Shown: positions 16,686-24,671 of the stretch, in pieces
How the letters are laid out: each line of letters opens with the position of its first letter
Numbering within the stretch: position 1 is the first letter of the stretch
Assembly: GCF_004296405.1 (NCBI RefSeq)
Contig: NZ_PSRR01000032.1
Coordinates: 1 to 42,100 of the forward strand
Direction: 5' to 3'
DNA: 42,100 nt
From: Bradyrhizobium sp. Leo170
Lineage (GTDB): Bacteria > Pseudomonadota > Alphaproteobacteria > Rhizobiales > Xanthobacteraceae
The notes under the pieces: model-generated
What the model saw: only the letters and a program-made list of their open reading frames with translations
Databases searched by the model: none
Told to the model about the DNA's origin: nothing
Made by a program: the position numbers and the translations under genes

Positions 16686-17903
16686 TCAATATTTCTTCAT
16701 CTCGGAGGCGAAGCCGACCCACAGCGCGACCGAGACCAGGCCGAGTGCGCCGAGCAGGACAAATGTCGGCGGATAGCCGATCCATTGCGCGATCCAGCCG
16801 CCGAGCGCGGGGCTGAGCGAAGCGCCGACGCCTTGAACGGTGATCACCGCGCCCTGCCCGAGATTGATGCGGCCGGTCCCGTTCAGCGAGCGGGCGACCA
16901 TTCCGGGGACCGCGACGCTCTGCAGGCCGGTCCCGATGCCGTCAAGAATTTGCACGGGCAGCACGCCCCACCAGCCGGTCAGGAAGAACGCCAGGATGCC
17001 GCGCACCGGCAACACCAGGAAGGACGCGAGCAGCACCGGCCAATAGCTGCGGCTTTCCGCCGCGCGCATGCCCACGATCGAGGTCACGATCATGACGGCC
17101 TGCGCGATCACGATCGTGGTCGCCACGAAATCCGGGCCCTTGGCGTGGCCGTCGGCAACCGCGGCTAATCCATAAAGCGGAATGATCGCGGCATTGCCGA
17201 GATGGAAGGCGGCGAGCGCCAATGCGAGAACGAGCAGCGGCTTGTGCCTTGCCAGCACGGTGAAGCCGCTTGGCTGGCTCTCCGGGTCATCCTCCTTGGT
17301 GCCGCGCGCGGCGTTGTTGTCGATGGCCTTTGGTGGGATCAAGAGGACGCAGGCGATCGCAATGGCGCCGAAGAGCGCCGCCAGCAGGAACACGGCCGTG
17401 TAGCCGTATTTCCAGCCGAGATAGCCCGATGCGGCCGCCCCGACCATGTTGCCGGCATGGTTGAAGGCTTGGTTGCGGCCGTTCTGCCGGTTGAAGCCCT
17501 TCTGCCTGACGATGCCAAGCGTGATGCCGGTGACGGCGGGAACGATGGCCGCGCCGGCAAGCGAGGTCGCGATTTGCGATGCAGCGACGGCCCAGAAGTT
17601 CTGCGAGAGGAGAATGAGGGCCGAGGCGATGACAACGGCGACGCCCGGCACGATCACCCAGGCGCGCTTGTGCCTGCTTGCATCGATGAAGCCGCCGATC
17701 GGCGTCGTGATCAGCATGCCCGCGACGTTGCCTATCGTCATCGCGGTCCCGATCCAGCCGCTCGCCCAGCCATGCGCCTGCAGGAAGACGCCGACGAATG
17801 GCCCGATGCCGGACTGCATGTCGGCCATGAAGAAGTTCAGAGCGAGCAGAGGCCACAGCCGCGCCGCCTTGTCTGATCGCTCATTCTTCTTGCTGACACG
17901 CAT
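16686..17903 (-). CDS. MFS transporter
   Basis: This 405-residue carrier has twelve predicted membrane segments. The loop after segment 2 reads GGFIDASRHKRAW, a divergent form of the MFS motif. A long cytoplasmic loop (KAIDNNAARGTKEDDPESQPSG) separates the two six-helix halves. QILDGIGTGLQSVAVPGMVA and NLGQGAVITVQGVGASLSPALGGWIAQWIG in the second half are typical of the MFS_1-like drug/metabolite exporters. The substrate is unknown. The gene follows no clear operon partner; 77 bases separate it from DUF3750 on the same strand. The SD before ATG 17903 is weak. Confidence 0.88.
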   Translation of the reverse strand: MRVSKKNERSDKAARLWPLLALNFFMADMQSGIGPFVGVFLQAHGWASGWIGTAMTIGNVAGMLITTPIGGFIDASRHKRAWVIVPGVAVVIASALILLSQNFWAVAASQIATSLAGAAIVPAVTGITLGIVRQKGFNRQNGRNQAFNHAGNMVGAAASGYLGWKYGYTAVFLLAALFGAIAIACVLLIPPKAIDNNAARGTKEDDPESQPSGFTVLARHKPLLVLALALAAFHLGNAAIIPLYGLAAVADGHAKGPDFVATTIVIAQAVMIVTSIVGMRAAESRSYWPVLLASFLVLPVRGILAFFLTGWWGVLPVQILDGIGTGLQSVAVPGMVARSLNGTGRINLGQGAVITVQGVGASLSPALGGWIAQWIGYPPTFVLLGALGLVSVALWVGFASEMKKY

Positions 17904-17999
17904 GGCAAGTAGACTCGTGGCTAGTTAAGTGATCACCAGATGATTCTCCGAGACCGGCGGCGGCCTTCCGTCGAGGCGGTCGGAACAAAGCGCGGGATC

Positions 18000-18218
18000 A
18001 TGAATTTGAAGGCGATGGTTCAAATCGACGTTCTTGAAAAACCGATCGAACGCATCAAGGAAACCTGCGTGATGATGGGCATCACGGAGAAGTTCGAGCG
18101 CGCGCTTCCGGAGCTCGAGACGTTCCTGGAAGGCGAAGTAGCGAAGGGCGAGACCCGCGAGACGCGGCTGACTTACGATGGACTCTGCTACCTCAAGCAG
18201 GTCTTCTCGAGAAAGTAA
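18000..18218 (+). CDS. Small hypothetical protein
   Basis: I do not recognise this 72-residue soluble protein (MNLKAMVQIDVLEKPIERIK ... LTYDGLCYLKQVFSRK). It is predicted to be helical and is charged, with no signal. The ATG at 18000 begins a chain of coding-like composition; an upstream ATG at 17940 would add 20 Arg-rich residues and is less likely. It sits between convergent and divergent minus-strand genes without partners. Confidence 0.55.
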   Translation: MNLKAMVQIDVLEKPIERIKETCVMMGITEKFERALPELETFLEGEVAKGETRETRLTYDGLCYLKQVFSRK

Positions 18219-18365
18219 CAGCACGGCACACGGGAAGGTTTTCACGACTGCTCATCGGGCGACGGCTCTGACGCGGCTTCATCATCCGCCACGGGAGCCA
18301 TCGCAAAAGTTTTGCACTTGGCATCAACGTGACGCCGCAGGGATCGTTCCCGATCGCCGTCTCCG

Positions 18366-20435
18366 CTAGCGCCACATCCCGCGCATCTTGGCGCCGATGT
18401 CGACCGGCGCTGCACGATCTGCCAGCGCGGCGGTCGCCGGGCGCGCGATCGGCCAAGTGGTGCGCTCGAACAGCGGCACCAGCCTTTCCGGGATGAAACG
18501 CGTGCGTGAGGCGTACATGTGCCGGTCGCCCTTGGCGCTCTGGCCGTGCACGAAGAAGCGCTGTGGCAAGATCAGGTGCAGATCATCCTTGGCGCGGGTC
18601 ATGGCGACGTAGAGCAGGCGCCGTTCCTCTTCCAGCTCGGCGCTGGTCCCGGCGCCGAGATCCGATGGCATGCAGCCGTCGACGACGTTGAGCACGAAGA
18701 CCGACTTCCACTCCTGTCCCTTGGCGGAATGGATTGTCGACAGGATCAGATAGTCCTCGTCAAGCAGGGGCGGCCCGGCCTGGTCGCTCGTCGCATCCGG
18801 CGGGTCGAGCGTGAGCTCGGTCAGGAAGCGCTCGCGCGACGGATAGCCGCTTGCGATCTGTTCGAGCTGGATCAAATCCGCGCGGCGGACCTCGGCGTCC
18901 TCATGGATGCGGTCGAGATGCGGCTCGTACCACAGCCGTGCCCGCTCGATATCGACGGGCCACTCGGAATACCGGAGGTTCTCGATCGCGCGGACAAATC
19001 CCTTCCAGTCTTCACCGGCGCGCGGCGGCGAGGGCAGGGTGCAGAGTGCGGCAATCGGATCGGCAGCCTCGGCCATGCGGTCGAGCACCCGCTGCGCCGA
19101 GCTTGGCCCGACGCCCGGCAGCAGATGCAGGATGCGAAAACCGGCGACGCGGTCGCGCGGGTTCTCCACGAAGCGCAACAACGCCAGCATGTCCTTGACA
19201 TGGGCGGCGTCGAGGAATTTCAGCCCGCCGAACTTCACGAAGGGAATGTTGCGGCGGGTAAGTTCGACTTCCAGCGGACCGCTATGCGAGGAAGTGCGAA
19301 ACAAGACCGCCTGCTGCTTGAGCAACGCGCCTTCCTCGCGGTTGGCCAGGACCTGCTCGACGATGTAACGCGCCTGATCGGCCTCGTCGCGGACGGCGAC
19401 GAGCTGCGGCTTGCGCGACGATGTCCGCTCGGTCCACAGATTCTTGGTGAAGCGCTCCTTGGCCAGTGCGATCACGCCGTTTGCGGCCGACAGGATCGGC
19501 TCGGTCGAGCGATAGTTGCGATCGAGCGTGATGAGCTCCGCCCTCGGCGCAAACTGGTCCGGAAAGTCGAGGATGTTGCGGACCGTGGCGGCGCGGAACG
19601 AATATATCGACTGCGCGTCATCGCCCACGACTGTAAGTCCGTTCCCTCGGGGTTTCAGCGCGAGCAGGATCGATGATTGCAGGCGGTTAGTGTCTTGGTA
19701 CTCGTCGACCATGACATGGTCGAAGCGGCCGCCGATCTCGTCGGCAAGCGCAGCGTCGGTCACCATCTGCGCCCAATAGAGCAGGAGGTCATCATAATCG
19801 AGCACGTTCTGCTGCTGCTTGGCGTCGACGTAGGCGGCGAACAGGCGCTTCAGTTCATCCGCCCAGCCGGAGCACCAGGGATAGAACGCGCCGAGCACGC
19901 CCTCGATCGGCGTCTCGGAATTGACGCAGCGGGAATAGATCGCAAGGCATGTTCCCTTGGTCGGGAAACGACTCTCGGTTTTGGAGAAGCCGAGGTCGTG
20001 CCTGACAAGGTTGATGAGATCGGCGGAATCCTCGCGGTCATGGATGGTGAAGGCAGGATCGAGCCCGATCCGCTCGGAATATTCCCGCAACAACCGTGCG
20101 CCGATGCCGTGAAATGTGCCGGACCAGGCGAGAGCATCGGTCATGACGCCGGCGTTGTCGCCAAGCACGCGGCGGGCGATCCGTTCGACGCGCTTGGTCA
20201 TTTCCGCCGCCGCGCGGCGCGAGAAGGTCATCAGGAGGATGCGGCGTGGGTCAGCACCGCTGACGATCAGATGCGCGACGCGGTGGGCCAGCGTGTTGGT
20301 CTTGCCTGATCCGGCGCCGGCGATCACCAGAAGCGGCGCGCCAATGGTTCCCTCCGGCCCGACGCCGTGCTCGACGGCGCGCCGTTGCGCAGGATTGAGC
20401 GTATCCAGATATGTGTCTTTGCTGTCCGCGAGCAC
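18366..20435 (-). CDS. UvrD/Rep-family ATP-dependent DNA helicase
   Basis: This 689-residue superfamily 1 helicase unwinds DNA 3' to 5' in repair and replication restart. Motif Q/I is LNPAQRRAVEHG followed by the Walker A AGAGSGKTNTLAHR (about residue 40). Motif II is MVDEYQDTNRLQS, motif III GDDAQSIYSFR, motif IV LDRNYRSTEPILSAANGVI. Motif V is LSTIHSAKGQEWKSVFVLNVVDG and motif VI RRLLYVAMTRAKDDLHLILP. All are intact. It is slightly shorter than UvrD/PcrA and lacks their usual C-terminal extension. GTG start at 20435 with GGGGTG nearby. It stands alone, so it is probably an accessory rather than the main UvrD. Confidence 0.93.
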   Translation of the reverse strand: MLADSKDTYLDTLNPAQRRAVEHGVGPEGTIGAPLLVIAGAGSGKTNTLAHRVAHLIVSGADPRRILLMTFSRRAAAEMTKRVERIARRVLGDNAGVMTDALAWSGTFHGIGARLLREYSERIGLDPAFTIHDREDSADLINLVRHDLGFSKTESRFPTKGTCLAIYSRCVNSETPIEGVLGAFYPWCSGWADELKRLFAAYVDAKQQQNVLDYDDLLLYWAQMVTDAALADEIGGRFDHVMVDEYQDTNRLQSSILLALKPRGNGLTVVGDDAQSIYSFRAATVRNILDFPDQFAPRAELITLDRNYRSTEPILSAANGVIALAKERFTKNLWTERTSSRKPQLVAVRDEADQARYIVEQVLANREEGALLKQQAVLFRTSSHSGPLEVELTRRNIPFVKFGGLKFLDAAHVKDMLALLRFVENPRDRVAGFRILHLLPGVGPSSAQRVLDRMAEAADPIAALCTLPSPPRAGEDWKGFVRAIENLRYSEWPVDIERARLWYEPHLDRIHEDAEVRRADLIQLEQIASGYPSRERFLTELTLDPPDATSDQAGPPLLDEDYLILSTIHSAKGQEWKSVFVLNVVDGCMPSDLGAGTSAELEEERRLLYVAMTRAKDDLHLILPQRFFVHGQSAKGDRHMYASRTRFIPERLVPLFERTTWPIARPATAALADRAAPVDIGAKMRGMWR

Positions 20436-20542
20436 GAATCACCCCGGAGAAAGCTAACAGAGATCGGGCCTGTGGTGATGAACGTCCAGGGCGGGAGACA
20501 GAATTAGATTGACTTTGGCTACGCCCGTTGCACAACCGCGTC

Positions 20543-20800
20543 ATGGGTGACGTATCGAGTTCCGACACACCGCTGAAGGCGACGTTCAAGATCAAGCTGA
20601 ACGGCGAGACGGTCACCATTGCGACCGTCGGCCAGGCCTATCGCTTCATCACCAATCTGAACTCGGTGGAGTGGATGGAATTCCGCACGCTGCACGATGA
20701 GGCGGTCAGCGCGCTGGAGAAAGCCGCCGACAACGCGATGCTGGCGATCCCCGCGACCAATGCGCTGCGCGCGCTATTCGTGCGCGCAAAACTTCTTTGA
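20543..20800 (+). CDS. DUF982-like small protein
   Basis: This 85-residue protein resembles the DUF982 family common in rhizobia. The pattern is a short strand region ending VTIATVGQAYRFITNL, a Trp (EWMEFRTLHDEAVSALEKA), then LAIPATNALRALFVRAKLL. The family is functionally unknown. I chose the ATG at 20543; the TTG at 20528 is an alternative. A related protein is encoded on the opposite strand at 20960-21241, facing this gene. Confidence 0.65.
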   Translation: MGDVSSSDTPLKATFKIKLNGETVTIATVGQAYRFITNLNSVEWMEFRTLHDEAVSALEKAADNAMLAIPATNALRALFVRAKLL

Positions 20801-20959
20801 AAGGAAACGGGCCGCCTGGCCCCCAAGGCAGCCTCCGGATTGCAGCCGCGGCGAATTCAGCCCGGGCCGCCCTGTTGTACCGCCGTTACCTTGTTTGCGG
20901 CCATAACAGGCTTTGCTTACGCAATAGGCCGTGATTCGGCCATGACCGTACGAACACGG

Positions 20960-21241
20960 TCACGACGCGTCCTCCACCAGCAAGCGGTCATAGGCAAGCG
21001 CGGAGCGCAGGTTGATGGTGGCGATCTTCAGATAGCGCGATTCCTTCATCGCATTGTTCAGCATCAGGATCGCCGTTCGCCAGTGAACGCGTTCGCGCTG
21101 ATCCTCAGTGAGCGATGAAAAGAAATCCGCCACGTCGCCAACGGTCGCGATCGTCCGCCCGTCCGTCAACGCAAGCGGGAACGGGAGCGGCGAATTCCTT
21201 TCGATATCCAGCAAGAGACGCTCCGGGCAACGACCAACCAA
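20960..21241 (-). CDS. DUF982-like small protein, convergent paralogue
   Basis: This protein of up to 93 residues has the same layout as the product of 20543-20800: RTIATVGDVADFFSSL, then VHWRTAILMLNNAMKE, then IATINLRSALAYDRLLVED. The TVG(D/Q)xxxF core and the C-terminal helix align by eye, so I infer a paralogous pair. Start is uncertain: no ATG exists in frame. A TTG at 21241 opens the frame, and a TTG at 21214 has GGAG 6 bases upstream and may be the real one. Confidence 0.6.
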   Translation of the reverse strand: MVGRCPERLLLDIERNSPLPFPLALTDGRTIATVGDVADFFSSLTEDQRERVHWRTAILMLNNAMKESRYLKIATINLRSALAYDRLLVEDAS

Positions 21242-21297
21242 CGCTTAAGTCACCCGGCTATATCATTTGTTAACAGGAGGCGAGGGGCTGTCAGGCT

Positions 21298-21400
21298 AAG
21301 TCGCGATGACTTTTCTTCGAATCGTCATCCCGCTTTAGCTCTTCGTTTGAGCATGATCTTTTCGGAAAACCGGCGTCCACTCTTCCGGATCATGCTTTAG
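21298..21400. repeat. Dispersed two-hairpin intergenic repeat
   Basis: Two inverted repeats follow each other. The first is gatgac ttttcttcgaatc gtcatc with flanking aagtcg/cgcttta; the second is gagcatgatc ... gatcatgcttta with ttttcggaaaaccggcgtccac in between. The whole block is nearly identical to 40802-40904 in the same orientation. It ends at the stop of the DUF3072 gene. Confidence 0.75.
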
Positions 21401-21597
21401 AACGAATCCGCCAGCGCAATTTCCGCCTCGAGCGCCTGAATGCGCCGCTCGGCTTCTTCAAAGCTCAGATCCCCCGCGTATTGCCTGGGCTGGTAGGCCT
21501 CCTCCGCAAGGCCCTTCAATCGCAATGCCTGGGCGCGGGTCATTTGAGCACTGGCGCGCTCGCGTACCCCGCCATATTTCGCCACCGGTGTCCTCAT
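21397..21597 (-). CDS. DUF3072 small protein
   Basis: This 66-residue protein has the DUF3072 pattern: MTRAQALRLKGLAEEAYQPR followed by LSFEEAERRIQALEAEI. The motif is a helix-turn-helix-like pair of amphipathic helices of unknown role, widespread in rhizobia. The ATG at 21597 has GAGG 7 bases upstream. Confidence 0.75.
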   Translation of the reverse strand: MRTPVAKYGGVRERASAQMTRAQALRLKGLAEEAYQPRQYAGDLSFEEAERRIQALEAEIALADSF

Positions 21598-21661
21598 GGG
21601 TCTGCCTCATGGTCTCAAATCCGTGACTTGACTTTATGTTCTATTTTTGTTCTAACAAGGC

Positions 21662-21916
21662 ATGGATAATAGAATTAATGAAATCCGTCGTAAGATCAGT
21701 GTGTTACGGGACGAGATGATCGTCGCCGAGGGCGTGGTCCGTGATCAGATCAATCACGATCACGATTGCACGGAAGCGGCGCGCCGGCTGCTTGCGATGC
21801 GTTCGGAGATGACTGAGCTGATCGGTCAGTGGAAAGCTGCCGGCGGCAGCGAACGGCTGCCCGACGTCAGAGAGCACCTGAAACGGCAGCCGGTTGTGCG
21901 ACCGAAGAAGGATTGA
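21662..21916 (+). CDS. Small helical protein of unknown function
   Basis: This 84-residue charged protein is predicted to be a helical hairpin or coiled coil: NEIRRKISVLRDEMIVAEGVVRDQINHDHDC and then EAARRLLAMRSEMTELIGQWKAAGG. No family is recognised. A short SD (AAGG) precedes the ATG at a tight spacing. The upstream 60 bases are unusually AT-rich (ttatgttctatttttgttc), which marks the promoter region shared with the divergent DUF3072 gene. Confidence 0.65.
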   Translation: MDNRINEIRRKISVLRDEMIVAEGVVRDQINHDHDCTEAARRLLAMRSEMTELIGQWKAAGGSERLPDVREHLKRQPVVRPKKD

Positions 21917-21989
21917 GCGCAACAACCAGCCTCGCCAGCGGACCCGTGCTTTCGGGTCGGGCGGGAGCTTGAGCCGGCGACGTGAATGC

Positions 21990-22115
21990 ACGGTTGCCAA
22001 CCGGCGCCGGCTGACACGGATGCAACCACTGCCATGAGCGAGGGTGTACCGGAGTCACGTGGAGGCTCCTCCCTAGAACTATCCGGCGGAGCCAGCTTCC
22101 GCCGGACTTTTTTTC
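21990..22115 (+). ncRNA. Candidate small RNA with intrinsic terminator
   Basis: This gene-free stretch can fold into at least two hairpins. Arms ggttgc (21992-21997) and gcaacc (22022-22027) enclose the palindrome ccggcgccgg. Near 22060-22072 lies ggaggctcctccc, a self-complementary block with the anti-Shine-Dalgarno sequence CUCCUCC. It ends in a strong rho-independent terminator (22082-22114). No open frame fits: the plus-strand frame crossing it would run straight through the terminator. No clear promoter is seen. Alternatives are the long 3' UTR of the 84-residue gene or a dispersed repeat. Confidence 0.4.
22082..22114 (+). terminator. Rho-independent terminator
   Basis: tccggcgga and tccgccgga form a perfect 9-bp stem with loop gccagct, directly followed by cttttttt. 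It is the best intrinsic terminator in the window. The nearest plus-strand gene stops 165 bases upstream. Confidence 0.8.
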
Positions 22116-22204
22116 GGCCGTATGGCTCGCACCGATCGGCCGTAGGCGGAGGAGTTTGCAATAACGCGGCAAGGGTCTTGCGCCGCGTCGCACGATGCTC
22201 CCGC

Positions 22205-22234
22205 TCTTGGAACGTCAATTCTTGGAACGTCAAT
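22205..22234. repeat. Perfect 15-bp tandem duplication
   Basis: tcttggaacgtcaat occurs twice back to back (22205-22219 and 22220-22234). The second copy contains the stop codon of the minus-strand 70-residue gene, so the duplication does not change its product. Confidence 0.85.
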
Positions 22235-22442
22235 CGACGATTGTTTCGGAAAGAGGCCGGTTCAGCCGGGAAAAACCCTGGAGGCGACCTTCGATCAGGG
22301 CGTCCATGCCACGGCGGTGCAACCATAGCAGTCCGACTGCAAGCTGGCGAAGATCGTTGCGGTCGGCGCCGACGGGGAGCCTGCGTGCGCGGCGCAGCGC
22401 GTCGGCCGCCTGTCGCTCCAATGGAGATCGCCTACGTTCCAT
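22230..22442 (-). CDS. Small basic conserved-type hypothetical protein
   Basis: This 70-residue protein has coding-like composition and an even fold-like pattern: MERRRSPLERQAADALRRAR, LPVGADRNDLRQLAVGLLWLHRRGMDALIEGRL. It is Arg-rich and helical, without signal or cysteine. A GGGGGCTGAG stretch 4 bases upstream of the ATG may serve as SD. I recall similar short proteins in Bradyrhizobium but cannot name a family. Confidence 0.6.
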   Translation of the reverse strand: MERRRSPLERQAADALRRARRLPVGADRNDLRQLAVGLLWLHRRGMDALIEGRLQGFSRLNRPLSETIVD

Positions 22443-22562
22443 AAGCTCAGCCCCCGGCGGCCATCAATAATAACTACATCGAATGGTGACAAGATGGCCC
22501 ATTTCGGCCGCCGCAACCGTCACATAGGTTAACTTCGGAGAGTTTTGTGTCGGACGGGAACG

Positions 22563-22754
22563 ATGAATGACGATCGCAACCCGCTGCTCACACTGATCTC
22601 CTGCGTCATCTGCAGGAAGACGATGCGGCTCGAGCGGAGCACGCCGGGCGAGGATGGCAAGGACGTCATTCAATATCGCTGCGAGGAATGCGGGCGCATC
22701 GAACGGGTCCGGCTCGTCCGGGGAAGCTGGCCGTCCACGAGCCAGACTGGTTGA
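22563..22754 (+). CDS. Small zinc-ribbon-like protein
   Basis: This 63-residue protein has two CxxC pairs, SCVICRKTM and YRCEECGRIERV, about 30 residues apart: the arrangement of a four-cysteine zinc ribbon. Basic residues flank the second knuckle, so nucleic-acid binding is possible but not shown. The ATG at 22563 has GGGAA 3-7 bases upstream, and TTCGGAGAG lies further up. Confidence 0.65.
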   Translation: MNDDRNPLLTLISCVICRKTMRLERSTPGEDGKDVIQYRCEECGRIERVRLVRGSWPSTSQTG

Positions 22755-22786
22755 CGAGGTCGCTAATTGGCTTCAGCTCGTCAGGC

Positions 22787-22969
22787 TCAGGCCGCCGACG
22801 CGACCAACTCGGTGCCCGGATAGGCGACCATCCAATCGTCCAGCAATTCATCGGAGCTGGAATCGTCGAGCACGAGCGGACGACATGCCGCCAAATCCCT
22901 CCGGTGCGCGAGCTTGGGTGCGCGAGCTTGCTGCGTTTCGGCGGTCTCCTGCGGGTCGTCATTGGCCAT
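22787..22969 (-). CDS. Small hypothetical protein
   Basis: This is a 60-residue acidic protein (MANDDPQETAETQQARAPKL ... DELLDDWMVAYPGTELVASAA) of unknown function. The ATG at 22969 has GGAG 5 bases upstream, better than the ATG at 22993. A GGAAC-N17-TGTT element lies 37 bases upstream. It follows the PAS hybrid kinase on the same strand, 98 bases beyond its stop. Confidence 0.55.
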   Translation of the reverse strand: MANDDPQETAETQQARAPKLAHRRDLAACRPLVLDDSSSDELLDDWMVAYPGTELVASAA

Positions 22970-23005
22970 CGATGCTCCAGCGGCATTTCCCATGGCTGTC
23001 GCAAC

Positions 23006-23031
23006 AACAGATCTGGAGGCGGGCAGGTTCC
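23006..23031 (-). promoter_or_regulatory. Candidate sigma-EcfG promoter of the 60-residue gene
   Basis: On the minus strand GGAAC (23031-23027) is followed after 17 bases by TGTT (23009-23006), matching GGAAC-N16/17-CGTT except for the first -10 base. The start codon is 37 bases downstream. Confidence 0.4.
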
Positions 23032-23067
23032 TGCGGGCGGCAAGAAATGGCGACCCGCGCCGCGGGG

Positions 23068-24576
23068 TCAGTCGTGCCCGGTCAGCTTGGATAACTCGCG
23101 GCTGAGCTCGTGAAGCTGGTAGGGCTTGCGGAGGACTGGAAAATCCATCCTGGCGTGCTTGGCGGAATCGGAATAACCGGTCGTGAGCAGGACCGGCAGC
23201 GTCGGGTTTCGTTCCCTGATCGCGCGCGCCAGCTTCAGTCCGTCCATCTTGCCGGGCATGATGATGTCGCTGAACACGAGGTCGACATCGTCAGCCTCGA
23301 TCTCTTGCAGCGCCGTTTCGGCGTTAGGCACCCAGCGGACGGTGTAGCCGAGTTGCTCGAGCAGCCCGGCGCTCGCGTCGGCCACAGCGGGGTTGTCCTC
23401 GACCAGCAGGACGGTTGCCGAGGCTTGCTTATTCACGCTCTCCTGTTCGTAATGCTCGGCCGCGCTGCTGCGGGGCAGGCGGAGATGGACCGTGGTGCCC
23501 TTGCCAAGTGCGCTCTCGATCTCGATCGTCCCGCCGGCCTGGTGGACGAAGCCATGCACTTGGGAGAGGCCGAGGCCGGTTCCCTTGCCGATGGGCTTGG
23601 TGGTGAAAAAGGGATCGAACACCTTGCTGAGCACATCTTGTGGAATGCCCGCGCCGCTATCCTCAACTGAGATCAGAACCTGATCCTTGTCCAAGTCATT
23701 GTGCGCCGACACGGTGACGGTGCCGCCTTCCGGCATCGCATCGCGGGCGTTGATGACAAGGTTGAGGAGGGCGGTTTCGAACTCGGTGGGATCGATGAAG
23801 ACCGGCCAGACGTCGGGCTGGATATCGATCTGTAACGTCACCATGCTGCCGAGCGCACTCGCCAACACCTCACGCACGGACGTGATCTGGCGATCGACGT
23901 CGATGGTCCGCGGATTGACACTCTGTCGTCGGGCGAAGCTGAGGAGCTGGCTGGTGAGGGACGCGGCACGTTGGGTAGCGGTCTCGATCGCACTCAGCGC
24001 ACGCAGGGCCTTCGCGCTCGTTAGCTCCTTCTTGATCTTGTGCAGATTGCCCGAGACGATCATCAAGAGATTGTTGAAGTCGTGCGCGACACCGCCGGTC
24101 AGTTGGCCGAGCGCGTCCATCTTCTGGGATTCCGCAAGCTGCCGCTGTATCTGCTCCAGCTTGAGCTGCGCTTCGCGTCGCTCCGTGATGTCGCGGGTGA
24201 TCTTGGCAAAGCCGATCAGGCGGCCGGAGGGATCGCGAATCGGGTCGATCACAACGCTCGCCCAGAAGAACGAGCCATCCTTGCGGACGCGCCAGCCTTC
24301 TTCCTCGTAGTGACTGGTCTCCTCGGCGATCTTCAAGGCCCGCGCCGGCTTGCCCGCCGCCCGATCTTCGGGGGTATAAAAGCGCGAGAAGTGCTGGCCG
24401 ATGATTTCCTCGGGCGCATAGCCCTTGATTCGCTCGCCGCCGGCATTCCAGTTCGCGACGATGCCCTGTGGGCTCAGCATATAGAGCGCGTAGTCGGTGA
24501 CGCCCTTGACCAAAAGACGGAAATTTCGCTCGCTCTCGAAGTAGTCCCTTTCGAGCTGTTTGGTCTTCTTGGCCAT
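23068..24576 (-). CDS. PAS hybrid sensor histidine kinase with receiver domain
   Basis: This 502-residue cytoplasmic kinase has three parts. A PAS domain (about 18-135) contains YALYMLSPQGIVANWNAGGERIKGY and a PAC tail SGRLIGFAKITRDITERREAQ. The dimerisation helix carries the phospho-acceptor His165 in LTGGVAHDFNNLLMIVSGNL, an H-box typical of the HPK4-like class. The ATPase part has the N-box NLVINARDAMPEGG, G1 VEDSGAGIP and G2 GKGTGLGLSQVHGF. A C-terminal receiver (about 388-500) carries Asp437 in FSDIIMPGKMDG. No membrane segment is seen, so the signal is internal, perhaps redox or a small ligand at PAS. It is divergent from the giant HAMP kinase. A perfect EcfG-type promoter sits just upstream, suggesting general stress control. 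Confidence 0.93.
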   Translation of the reverse strand: MAKKTKQLERDYFESERNFRLLVKGVTDYALYMLSPQGIVANWNAGGERIKGYAPEEIIGQHFSRFYTPEDRAAGKPARALKIAEETSHYEEEGWRVRKDGSFFWASVVIDPIRDPSGRLIGFAKITRDITERREAQLKLEQIQRQLAESQKMDALGQLTGGVAHDFNNLLMIVSGNLHKIKKELTSAKALRALSAIETATQRAASLTSQLLSFARRQSVNPRTIDVDRQITSVREVLASALGSMVTLQIDIQPDVWPVFIDPTEFETALLNLVINARDAMPEGGTVTVSAHNDLDKDQVLISVEDSGAGIPQDVLSKVFDPFFTTKPIGKGTGLGLSQVHGFVHQAGGTIEIESALGKGTTVHLRLPRSSAAEHYEQESVNKQASATVLLVEDNPAVADASAGLLEQLGYTVRWVPNAETALQEIEADDVDLVFSDIIMPGKMDGLKLARAIRERNPTLPVLLTTGYSDSAKHARMDFPVLRKPYQLHELSRELSKLTGHD

Positions 24577-24600
24577 CTGAAATCCTGCCCCGCGGACGCC

Positions 24601-24625
24601 AACGCCAAGGTGAGATTTTCGTTCC
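24601..24625 (-). promoter_or_regulatory. Candidate sigma-EcfG promoter of the PAS hybrid kinase
   Basis: On the minus strand GGAAC (24625-24621) and CGTT (24604-24601) are separated by exactly 16 bases, a perfect match to the alphaproteobacterial general-stress consensus. The kinase ATG lies 24 bases further, leaving a short leader that includes the SD-like AGGA. Confidence 0.6.
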
Positions 24626-24671
24626 CGCTTTACGCTTAAGTCTAACAGGCTCGCTGATCGGTCGCAAAAAA

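Noticed and set aside
18178..18369. Small plus-strand gene between 18.2 and 18.4 kb
   Set aside because: It overlaps the end of the preceding gene, has no SD and shows shadow-like composition.
21986..22444. 152-codon plus-strand frame as a gene
   Set aside because: It runs through a strong intrinsic terminator, has no SD, and overlaps the better-supported minus-strand 70-residue gene.
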